Origin: Campanula takesimana
Taxonomy: Eukaryota > Streptophyta > Magnoliopsida > Asterales > Campanulaceae
Assembly: GCA_026119855.1 (NCBI GenBank)
Contig: JAOWBW010000222.1
Span: forward strand, 1,426,001 to 1,490,000
DNA: 64,000 bases
Reading direction: 5' to 3'
The notes beneath the pieces are model-generated. The model searched no databases, was not told the origin of the DNA, and saw only the letters and a list, made by a program, of their open reading frames with translations. The position numbers were made by a program, and so were the translations under genes. Positions within the stretch are counted from its first letter, which is position 1. Each line of letters begins with the position of its first letter. Of this stretch, positions 55,153 through 63,895 are shown in pieces.

Positions 55153-58100
55153 CTAGGCCCAATCTCCCATGTATCTAATACCCATGGACCTAACATGACC
55201 ATCATGTTTAGCTTGTGGAAGACCCTTTGTTAGCGGGTCCGCAACATTGTCATCAGTAGGTACTCTGCATATATTTACGTCTCCCCTATCAACGATCTCT
55301 CGAATGATATGAAGACGCCTAAGTATGTGTTTGGATTTCTGATGTGCTCTTGGTTCCTTTGCTTGAGCAATAGCACCATTATTGTCGCAATAAAGGTCTA
55401 TTGGATTAGCAATACTAGGAACCACTTCAAGTTCAGTTATGAACTTCTTAATCCAAACAGCTTCCTTTGCAGCATCCGATGCAGCAATATACTCAGCTTC
55501 TGTTGTAGAATCAGCGGTTGTACTTTGCTTGGAACTCTTCCATCTTACAGCTCCACCATTTAACATAAACACAAATCCCGATTGCGATCGGCTATCATCT
55601 TTGTCGGTTTGGAAGCTTGCATCCGTGTAAGCATTTACAACGAGATCATCTTCCATTCCTCCATAGACCAAAAACGAGTCTTTAGTTCTTCTCAAGTACT
55701 TAAGAATCGCTTTTACAGCTATCCAGTGATTTTCGCCAGGGTCGGATTGGTATCTACTTGTCATGCTCAAAGCATAAGATACATCCGGCCTAGTACAAAT
55801 CATGGCATACATGATGGACCCAATTGCCGAAGCATATGGAACATCATTCATTTTCTCACGCTCATCTTTTGTCTTAGGACATTGAGTCTTGCTTAGAGAA
55901 ACTCCATGTAACACGGGCAAGGTTCCTCTCTTAGAATTTTCCATACAGAATCTTCTAATGACCTTGTCAATGTATGTACTTTGGCTTAAACCAAGTAGCC
56001 TCCTTGATCTATCTCTATAGATCTTAATGCCAAGAATATATGCGGCTTCACCCATATCTTTCATTGCGAAGCACTTTCCTAACCAAGTCTTCACAGACTG
56101 AAGTGTAGGAATGTCGTTTCCAATGAGCAATATGTCATCCACGTATAAAACAAGGAAAAGCACTATGCTCCCACTAATCTTCTTGTATACACAAGGCTCA
56201 TCTTCGTTCTTGATGAAACCAAACTCTTTGACTGATTCATCAAAACGGAGATTCCAACTCCTAGAAGCTTGCTTCAATCCATAGATGGATCTCTGCAATT
56301 TGCATACCTTAGAATTTTGTTCAAAACCTTCTGGTTGTGTCATATACACATCCTCTTGTAGTTTTCCATTCAAGAAAGCGGTTTTGACGTCCATCTGCCA
56401 TATTTCATAGTCATGATATGCGGCAATGGCAAGCAAAATTCTTATAGACTTGATCATTGCTACGGGTGAAAAGGTCTCATCATAGTCAATACCATGAACT
56501 TGCCTATAACCTTTCGCTACAAGCCTAGCTTTGTAAGTATGCACCTTCCCATCCATGTCAGTCTTCTTCTTGAAGACCCATTTGCATCCTATGGTTTTTA
56601 CACCTTCGGGCGCCTCAATCAAATTCCAAACTTGATTGTCTTGCATGGATTGCAATTCGGATTCCATGGCTCCAAGCCACTTGTCCGAATCAGGAGAAGA
56701 CATCGCCTCTTGGTAGGTTGACGGTTCATCATTCTCAATGATTTCCACGTCATTACTATCCGTTACGAGAAATCCATATCTCTCGGGCTCGGATCGTAAC
56801 CTACTAGATCTGCGAGTTGCTTGTGTATTTTGAACAGGTTCCACAACTCCTTGTGGTTCTTGTTCTTGTTCCACTATTGGTTCAATGTTATTTTCTGGGT
56901 CTCGAATTTCTTCAAGATTTATTTTACTCCCACTGATTTCTTTAGAGAGAAGCTCTTTCTCTAGAAAGATACCAGTTCGGGCAACAAACACTTTGTTGTC
57001 CTCTCTGTTGTAAAAGTAATATCCTTTAGTTTCCTTAGGATATCCCACGAAAATACATTTATCAGATTTGTGTGCAAGTTTGTCTGAGACAAGTCTTTTG
57101 ACAAAAGTTTCACAACCCCAAATCTTCATGAAAGATAGACAAGGCTTCTTTCCGCTCCACATCTCATATGGAGTCTTTTGAACAGATTTAGTTGGAACAC
57201 GATTTAGTGTGAAAGCAGCGGTTTCTAGGGCGTAACCCCAAAAGGATATTGGAAGATCAACTTGACTCATCATTGATCGAACCATGTCTAACAAAGTCCG
57301 ATTCCTCCTTTCGGACACACCATTCCATTGTGGTGTTCCTGGTGGAGTCAATTGTGAAACTATTCCACAATTCTTTAGATGATCATCAAATTCTTGACTT
57401 AAGTATTCTCCACCTCTATCTGATCGAAGTGCTTTTATACTTTTGCCAAGTTGTTTTTCTACTTCATTTTGAAATATTCTAAATATCTCAAATGCTTCAC
57501 TTTTATGTTTCATTAGGTAAACATACCCAAATCTACTATAATCATCAGTGAAGGTTATGAAGTATTGAAATCCTCCCCTAGCATTGCTACTTAATGGTCC
57601 GCATACATCGGAATGTATCAACCCCAATAAGTCGCTTGCCCTTTCACCCAACTTGGTAAAAGGTGTCTTAGTCATTTTTCCAAGAAGACACGACTCACAA
57701 GTATCATATGACTCTAAGTCACATGAACCCAGAAGTCCGTCCCCATGGAGTTTTGAGATACACTTCTCATTAATATGACCAAGACGGCAATGCCACAAAT
57801 AAGTATGATTTACATCATTAGGTTTAGATTTCTTATTTACATGATAGACATTATTTTCATTCTTGACATCCAAGATATAAAGGCCATTAAATGAATTAGC
57901 AATACCATAAAGCACATCATTTAAATAAATAGAAAATTTCTTATTCTCAATAAGAAACTTAAAACCTTCATTATCCAAACAAGAAATTGAAATAATATTT
58001 CTGCTTAAATCCGGAACATAATAACAATTGTTCAAAACAAGAATTAATCCGGAAGGTAAAGTGACTTCATAAGTTCCTACGGCTAATGCAGCAACTCTTG

Positions 58101-58161
58101 CTCCATTTCCCACACGTAGATCTACTTCACCTTCTTTAAGCAGTCTCCTATTCTTTAGTCC
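55153..58161 (-). CDS. Copia-3 pol: protease end, integrase, RT, RNase H
   Basis: A clean frame of about 1000 codons follows the amber codon at 58162-58164. Domains in order (residues counted from 58113): protease end and GAG-pre-integrase (YLWHCRLGH, residue about 105), and an integrase core (HSDVCGP, ALRSDRGGEY, GTPQWNGVSERRNRT) to about residue 340. RT follows at about 500-760 (KWVFKKKTD, MDVKTAFLNG, IYGLKQASRSW and catalytic LYVDDILLIGND), then RNase H at about 845-970 (YTDASFQTD, STTEAEYIA). All catalytic residues I can check are present. With Gag it would form a single copia-type polyprotein. The stop lies 12 bases upstream of the polypurine tract at 55139-55152. Without suppression of the amber codon no pol would be made from this copy. 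Confidence 0.9.
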   Translation of the reverse strand, partial: GLKNRRLLKEGEVDLRVGNGARVAALAVGTYEVTLPSGLILVLNNCYYVPDLSRNIISISCLDNEGFKFLIENKKFSIYLNDVLYGIANSFNGLYILDVKNENNVYHVNKKSKPNDVNHTYLWHCRLGHINEKCISKLHGDGLLGSCDLESYDTCESCLLGKMTKTPFTKLGERASDLLGLIHSDVCGPLSSNARGGFQYFITFTDDYSRFGYVYLMKHKSEAFEIFRIFQNEVEKQLGKSIKALRSDRGGEYLSQEFDDHLKNCGIVSQLTPPGTPQWNGVSERRNRTLLDMVRSMMSQVDLPISFWGYALETAAFTLNRVPTKSVQKTPYEMWSGKKPCLSFMKIWGCETFVKRLVSDKLAHKSDKCIFVGYPKETKGYYFYNREDNKVFVARTGIFLEKELLSKEISGSKINLEEIRDPENNIEPIVEQEQEPQGVVEPVQNTQATRRSSRLRSEPERYGFLVTDSNDVEIIENDEPSTYQEAMSSPDSDKWLGAMESELQSMQDNQVWNLIEAPEGVKTIGCKWVFKKKTDMDGKVHTYKARLVAKGYRQVHGIDYDETFSPVAMIKSIRILLAIAAYHDYEIWQMDVKTAFLNGKLQEDVYMTQPEGFEQNSKVCKLQRSIYGLKQASRSWNLRFDESVKEFGFIKNEDEPCVYKKISGSIVLFLVLYVDDILLIGNDIPTLQSVKTWLGKCFAMKDMGEAAYILGIKIYRDRSRRLLGLSQSTYIDKVIRRFCMENSKRGTLPVLHGVSLSKTQCPKTKDEREKMNDVPYASAIGSIMYAMICTRPDVSYALSMTSRYQSDPGENHWIAVKAILKYLRRTKDSFLVYGGMEDDLVVNAYTDASFQTDKDDSRSQSGFVFMLNGGAVRWKSSKQSTTADSTTEAEYIAASDAAKEAVWIKKFITELEVVPSIANPIDLYCDNNGAIAQAKEPRAHQKSKHILRRLHIIREIVDRGDVNICRVPTDDNVADPLTKGLPQAKHDGHVRSMGIRYMGDWA

Positions 58162-59109
58162 CTACACATTTAGACAAATGTGCAAACCACATCCGGTATC
58201 CAATACCCAAGAATCAGTGGTAGAAAGGAGAATATCTATCATATAGATACCTGAAGTCGACGCAGCCTTGCTGCTCTTCTTCTTCTTTTGCTCTTCCAAG
58301 AAAGCCTTGCAATTACGTTTCCAATGACCAATTTCTTGACAATGGAAACAGATTGCATCCTTTTGTGAATCAGGTTTTGCCTCAGAAGCCTTGGCAACCT
58401 TTGCCTTGCTTATCTTGGGTTTGACAACTTTTGCCTTACCCTTTCCTTTGGCATTAGCCTTCTTCCTTTCATGAACCAAAAGCACGGGAGAACCTTTCTC
58501 CACAATTTTCATCTCTGCAGTTTTGAGCATCCCATGCAACTCAGAGAGATTCTTATCCATTCCATGCATGTTATAATTCATCACAAACTGATTATAACTC
58601 TTAGGCAATGAATTAAGAATGAGATCCGTGGCTAGCTCCAATGGGATTGGATAGCCAAGTTTCTCAAGGTGCTCTACATAACCTTTCATTTTAAGAAAGT
58701 GAGGACTCACTTGTTGCCCTTCATTCATTTTACTAGTAGTGAATGCAACAATGGTCTTGTACCTCTCTTGCCTAGCTTGCTCTTGAAACATGGTTCTCAA
58801 CTCCACGCCTATCTCATAGGCTTCCAAATGTTCCAAACTTTGTTGGAGTTTTGAACACATAGCAGCAAGCATGAGACAACTTACATCTCTAGAATCATTA
58901 CGATGTTTCTTGTAATTGTCTCTTTCTACCCTAGGGGCAGTAGGCGGTGGTTCAGCGGGGAGAGGACCATCGAGAATGTACAACTTATCTTCTTGCCTAA
59001 GAACGATTCTTATGCTACGGATCCAATCCATAAAGTTGGTACCATTCTCTTCGAGCTTATCCTTCTCAAGGATCGATCGCAACGACATTGATTGAGTGTT
59101 ATTAGTCAT
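58162..59109 (-). CDS. Copia-3 gag and start of protease, ending at an amber codon
   Basis: ATG at 59109 starts a 315-residue frame: a Gag/UBN2-type region with GTNFMDWIRSIRIVLRQEDK near the N-terminus, a basic Lys/Ala-rich linker, a CCHC knuckle (CFHCQEIGHWKRNC, residues 254-267), and the protease active site WVLDTGCGLHIC with Asp304. TAG at 58162-58164 follows HICLNV and is in frame with pol 17 codons on. One C-to-T change from CAG (Gln) would explain it. The context TAG GGA does not match the known strong readthrough context TAG CAR YYA, so inactivation is more likely than programmed readthrough. Confidence 0.85.
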   Translation of the reverse strand: MTNNTQSMSLRSILEKDKLEENGTNFMDWIRSIRIVLRQEDKLYILDGPLPAEPPPTAPRVERDNYKKHRNDSRDVSCLMLAAMCSKLQQSLEHLEAYEIGVELRTMFQEQARQERYKTIVAFTTSKMNEGQQVSPHFLKMKGYVEHLEKLGYPIPLELATDLILNSLPKSYNQFVMNYNMHGMDKNLSELHGMLKTAEMKIVEKGSPVLLVHERKKANAKGKGKAKVVKPKISKAKVAKASEAKPDSQKDAICFHCQEIGHWKRNCKAFLEEQKKKKSSKAASTSGIYMIDILLSTTDSWVLDTGCGLHICLNV

Positions 59110-60640
59110 TATCTACAAATATACAAAATTTCCAAAATTTAATAAGTACCGATTTTCATTAAAGAGATAAATAATGTATTTTAAACAAAATACTCCCACT
59201 AAATTATATAACCTTCTTATACATCCAATGTATAATATAATTTAATTGGGTTGAGATCCCGCTTTAATCTAATTTTGAGTACGCTTTGGCGCACCGCTCA
59301 AAATTAAATCAATTAGGTAGACAACTCTTGTCAATCATATCTCATATGACTCTCAGTTCTTTTCATGAGATTCTTTAAGAAATCCAATTTCAAAAAACAT
59401 GTTAAATCTCATCTTTGCCTTAAGCCCAAAACTGTTTTGACGCTTAATTAAGTCCAACCATTTTAAACGCATAGGAAACTCTTATTCACTCATCTTGCTC
59501 AAACATGAATAAAATCAATGCACCTCGCTTTGGCGAGCCCACATAAAATTACTCATGTATAAACAAGTGTTTTAATCATGGCATGGCAAAAGGACTTAAA
59601 TCTTTCTTTGAAGGTTCATCACATATAGCATATAACACATTTATGAGCACATAATATAAACATGTTATACATCAAGTTTAACCACTAAATTAATCTCCAT
59701 TAATTTAAGCATGGTATTTATGTGTCATTAGTTTCTCTATAATTATGAGGATGAGACTATTTCAACTTCGGTTATTATTTCCAAATCAAGACAACAAGAA
59801 GTGCGGTCGAACTAAGCCATCAGGCAACCACAATCCCGCACTAATTCAAGAAACCAAGAAAATAGTCCATGTGGCCGAAACTAAGCAATAGATGGTCTCG
59901 ATGAACGTAGGCCAATTGCATTCACAATTCCACATGGATCTCCAAACTTTGAATCAAGAACTTTGTTTCTCAATTTTAGCAATTATGAACTCTTCATAAT
60001 TCTAACTTCGTTTTATCTTTGAAACTTTGATTGCGATCAATTTTGGGAAACACAATCTCGATGAACGCAGATTAGCCATCCAAAACTTGAACCAATCTAG
60101 GAATCACAAGATTAAAACAAATAGGAAAATCAAACCCCAAAATCCACACGCAAACCAACTACCCAAAATCCATTCCAGATCAGCAAGTCTGGAGTGGTTC
60201 TGTTACTGGTTTTGTTGATTTTTTCGAAAAATTCCAGATTCTGTTTTTCAACCAAAATCAGACCTTCTGATCCCCTTGTGCGGCCGCCCAAAAACCCCTG
60301 TGCGGTCGCCCAAAACTGTGCGGCCGCCCAAGGCGTTTTGTGCGGTCGCCCGGTGCCATCAGAATGTGCAGAATTTTCAAAGTTCGAAAATTTTGTCTCA
60401 AAATTGTTTTTCCCCGATTATTAAAACTTTGATCCAATCAAAAATTAATAATCAACAATTCTGAATCCACCATAATTTATTTATTGCGATTGAATCGTGC
60501 GATTAAAGTTGCAAAACAATAAACCACATAAAATCACATAACACATAAACATCACATATTCCAATATTCTCATCATGCAAGGCACATAAATAATTTATAT
60601 ACACATAACATGATCCAAGTATTGAATTAATCAACATGAA
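59110..60640 (-). other. Copia-3 leader
   Basis: Untranslated 1.5-kb leader between primer site and gag. It shares blocks with the Copia-2 leader, including TTTTGAGACAAAATTT and CCTATTTGTTTT that flank the GC module in both. ORFs on the plus strand are shadows. Confidence 0.7.
60277..60351 (-). repeat. Copia-3 leader GC module
   Basis: TGTGCGGCCGCCC or TGTGCGGTCGCC starts at 60277, 60299, 60317 and 60339 on the plus strand: two doublets, each 22 nt apart, separated by 18 nt, alternating GGCC and GGTC centres. The motif is identical to that in this element's own U3, but unlike the Copia-2 module at the same leader position. Confidence 0.9.
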
Positions 60641-60656
60641 CGGGGCTCTGATACCA
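60641..60656 (-). promoter_or_regulatory. Copia-3 primer-binding site
   Basis: The minus strand reads TGGTATCAGAGCCCCG one base after the 5' LTR, the initiator-methionine tRNA primer site used by plant copia elements. Confidence 0.9.
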
Positions 60657-60657
60657 C

Positions 60658-62017
60658 TGTTGGGTTTCGATCAAACATGCGCAGCGGAATTTAGCATTTA
60701 AAATTTTGAAACCCAAAGCCCTGGATCCGTTCATATGATTAAATCAAATACAACATAAGAATAAAGGAATAAACTAACCCTTGATGGCTATCAAATTCTC
60801 TTGGTCTTTGGTGGAGGTTTGAAGACTTGATCACGATCACAAAGCTTGAACACGAACTTTGAAGATGATGATTTTCACCCTCTAGCGGTATCCACACTTC
60901 GAACGAATATCAAAGGAGCTTCTTTGATCTTGGTTGCTAGACCAAATTGTGAAACACTTTTCCACAATCAAAAGAACTATATGGAATTTATTTTGTGTAT
61001 TATTTTGTTCTTCAACAAAGAATGTCTTGGAACAAAATAAACCCTCTCTCAAACTCTTTGAGACTCACAAAATCATTAGCATTGAGTGCTGGCCGAATTT
61101 GATCTTTTATACACAAGTATGACCTATTCCAAATAGGAAACTTGTGTCAAAATCCGTCCAAAATTCGTTTCCTAATCAAATTAGGAATCTGCCACCCGAC
61201 AGTACTGTGCGGCCGCCCAGAACCCTCTGTGCGGTCGCACAACTATCTGAAGCAAAACTGGTACAAAATTGAGCAAAGTGTGCGGCCGCCCAGTCCATAC
61301 TGTGCGGTCGCGCACTTCTCAGAATTTCCAAAATTCCAATGTAGTCCTTTTAATGATTCGTTCTATTGTGTGTGACCCTCTAGGATTATACTAAGTTGGC
61401 AATGGGCTCAAACATGATCCCATAAGATATGATTAGGTTCTAGCAAACCGTCATACCTCCCCAAATAGTATAACTAGATACAAGTTCGCATTCTTTTAGA
61501 ATATGTCACAATCCCTTTGTCCACGATGTCATTGAACACAAGTCATGGTCAAAGAGTCAACTTGTTTTGTTCAATACTTTCTCGATTCCAAATATGTTGA
61601 TAATCCAAATGACATTGATCCAATCAATTCATTTGAGTCCGGCCGAACATTTCATCAACATAATTCCTACGAGAGGCCCAAGCTTGACATCTCTCCAAGG
61701 AGGGACAAATCCATTTAGCTTATTATTCTTCCCTACGTGAATCCGATTATGCCAATCATACCCTTTATAACTACTCGGTTAAAAGTAGCGTTTGAATATG
61801 TCAAACATAATGTTCATCAAGTGGAAGACTATAATAACTTCATGTCTAAGGATTCAAATGACATAACTAATATGAGATATATGTATGACATAGACCATGA
61901 CATAAATCTCATAGAGCGGGTCATGTCCAGTACCTTGTTCCAAACAAGTACCCATAAATCTAACATGATCATCCCATGATCATTTAGCCTTTATACTAGT
62001 GCTTAACAAGTACTAGG
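60658..62017 (-). repeat. Copia-3 5' LTR, cut by Tat-C
   Basis: Identical in layout to the 3' LTR up to ACTAGG at 62017, where Tat-C starts. The remaining roughly 120 bp (from GACGGAGATTATT onward in the intact LTR) should lie beyond Tat-C, outside the window. Differences from the 3' LTR include a 9-bp deletion near 61324. Confidence 0.9.
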
Positions 62018-63320
62018 TGTAGATACCCCGGGGAACCACGGCTTGGCTAGAGCGGTGAATTATCCTAGGATGTCTAACTTGTTTTTAGATTGTTTAGAGT
62101 CGCCACCTATGTTTTTAAAGGAACATAAGAAAAACCTAGAAATAGCCTAATTTATGTACAAAACCAGAGATTCGGGAGAGAAGGGTTCGGGGTTTAGGTG
62201 ACGGAGTGGGAAGTACTTAAACACCCACTCCGCCCCGCTTACGCGGGTCTTGCTACTATTGGTGTTCTAATATTTACATGTCCTTCAATTAATTAAATAG
62301 AAATGTGCTAACAATTGTGATGAGAAGAAAAGGGGAAATAAAGGGGAAATAAAATAGAATTGTTTTATTTATTTAATGATAAAGATTACATATAACAAGT
62401 AATGTTAAAGAATTACATTAAGAGATGAAGAGAAATTAACATGGTGAATTAAAGTTAAGATTAAAATGTAGGGAGATAACCTTAACTAACTTCAATATGT
62501 GAAGTAGTCATGTTGGTCATGTCCCATTAATGGGGATTGCATACATTGACTAGAACATGAATAGAATAAAAAAAAGAAGACTTGTACCTTTAGAAAGAAG
62601 ACTTCAAACTTGGACTTGAAAATGATGTTGTTGTGTAGAGATTTGTGTAGAGTTTCGTTGTGTAAAACTCTTGTTGGGAGAATTTGTGTAGGGAAAATGA
62701 TATAGAATTTGTGTAGAGAGAAAGTTCCAAGTCTAAAATTGAGGTCCCTTTCCAAGGTAGGAGATGATGGTTTTTATAGGTAAAAAAGAGAGGGAAATGA
62801 TGGAGGGAAATTGGTCATCCATGTGAGATGGAATTGACCAATAGAAAATAAGATAAATAAAATAATTAATAAAAGGAAATAAAAGAAAATCAAATGAAAT
62901 AAAGATGAAATATTTAGTTTTTGGAAGAAGGCTAGAATAAAGGATTTGGTAGTTAATGAAATAAGGGGGGATGAACTTGGATGTAAAAAAGTGGTTATTT
63001 GTGATCAAAGAAGATGTTTGTAAATAAGAAAAAGGGAGGGAAATAAGGTGCAATCCGTTACTGCCAAAGTGGGAAGCGCGCGGGTCCGGCTTTTGGGGCG
63101 GGACGCGCGCGCGGCTCACTGGCAGTGCCGGAAGCGCCCGCGGGTGAAAAATGACAGAAAGACAGAAATGACTCTAAAATTAATTCTGTTATGCAGTTTA
63201 GTCCAAAACTAACGGAATCAGTTAGGAACTTAACCGAAGTAACAGAAATTAATAAAAATAAGTTAAATAAAAATACTATGTATGCAATCGGGGTGAGGGG
63301 TCCAAGGCGGGGTGTCTACA
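62018..63320 (-). repeat. Tat-C 3' LTR (1303 bp)
   Basis: Begins TGTAGATACCCCGGGG and ends GGTGTCTACA on the plus strand. It aligns with the Tat-B LTR at both ends; the middle is diverged. In element sense, the U3 triplet AAGCGCGCG, ACGCGCGCG and AAGCGCCCG sits at 63074, 63103 and 63132 (29-nt steps), and a CTATAAAAACC TATA box is near 62770. A minus-strand TGGCGACTC copy is at 62097-62105. Confidence 0.85.
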
Positions 63321-63325
63321 GAGCC

Positions 63326-63384
63326 CCTCGGCGACGTGGATTGCGAGGCAAAACGCGTCGACGAAAGAAAGACAACCGCCGAGG
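63326..63384 (-). promoter_or_regulatory. Tat-C hairpin adjoining the 3' LTR
   Basis: CCTCGGCGA (63326-63334) pairs with CCGCCGAGG (63376-63384), eight Watson-Crick pairs plus one pair that is A:C on this strand and G:U in the sense RNA. Relative to Tat-B the fourth pair changed from A:T to C:G on both sides. Confidence 0.8.
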
Positions 63385-63479
63385 ACATCGACAAGAGAAA
63401 ACAAAGACGCGATAAAGCAGGAATTTGAAATTACAAAGGATAGAAATGCGCTCCCTGTGTGAGCGACTTTTGCTGATGG

Positions 63480-63895
63480 AAGAGGTATGGTAATTTGAGC
63501 GGTCCACCATGGACCAAAATTGGTGCGCGGTGCGGCATATTCTGATGCGCTGTGCGGCGGTATGGTGATTTGAGCGGTCCACCATCGACCAGAATTGGTG
63601 CTCTGTGCGGCACCTGGTGATTTGAGCGGTCCACCATCGACCAGAATTGGTGCTCTGTGCGGCACCTGGTGATTTGAGCGGTCCACCATCGACCAGAATT
63701 GGTGCTCTGTGCGGCACCTGGTGATTTGAGCGGTCCACCATCGACCAGAATTGGTGCTCTGTGCGGCACCTGGTGATTTGAGCGGTCCACCATCGACCAG
63801 AATTGGTGCTCTGTGCGGCACCTGGTGATTTGAGCGGTCCACCATCGACCAGAATTGGTGATCTGTGCGGCACCTGGTGCTCTGTGCGGCACCTG
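63480..63895 (-). repeat. Tat-C 52-bp tandem array
   Basis: About seven units built on GGTGATTTGAGCGGTCCACC and GACCAGAATTGGTG recur every 52 bp (for example 63614 and 63666). The left unit is diverged, the central ones nearly identical. The position is the same as the unrelated Tat-B tandem array. Open frames on the minus strand arise from the repeat and should not be taken as genes. Confidence 0.9.

Larger units (their letters stand above)
53649..62017 (-). mobile_element. Copia-3: nearly intact Ty1/copia element
   Basis: Minus-strand element: 5' LTR (62017-60658, cut by Tat-C), primer site, leader with GC modules, gag-pol (59109-55153), polypurine tract and 3' LTR (55138-53649). The LTRs differ at about 13 positions plus a 9-bp gap over 1.36 kb (about 99% identical by eye), so it is the youngest complete copia here. 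It lies in the Tat-B leader; the 5-bp flank at the left is GATGA (53644-53648), and its partner should lie to the right of the window. One amber codon interrupts gag-pol. Confidence 0.9.

Noticed and set aside
58162..58164. Programmed readthrough of the Copia-3 amber codon as a firm call
   Set aside because: The downstream bases lack the known CAR YYA context and a single C-to-T change explains the stop; kept only as a hypothesis.
63276..63892. Long open frames on the minus strand over the Tat-C tandem array
   Set aside because: The 52-bp unit is not a multiple of three, so all three frames stay open if the unit lacks stops; the translations simply cycle the repeat and have no domain.
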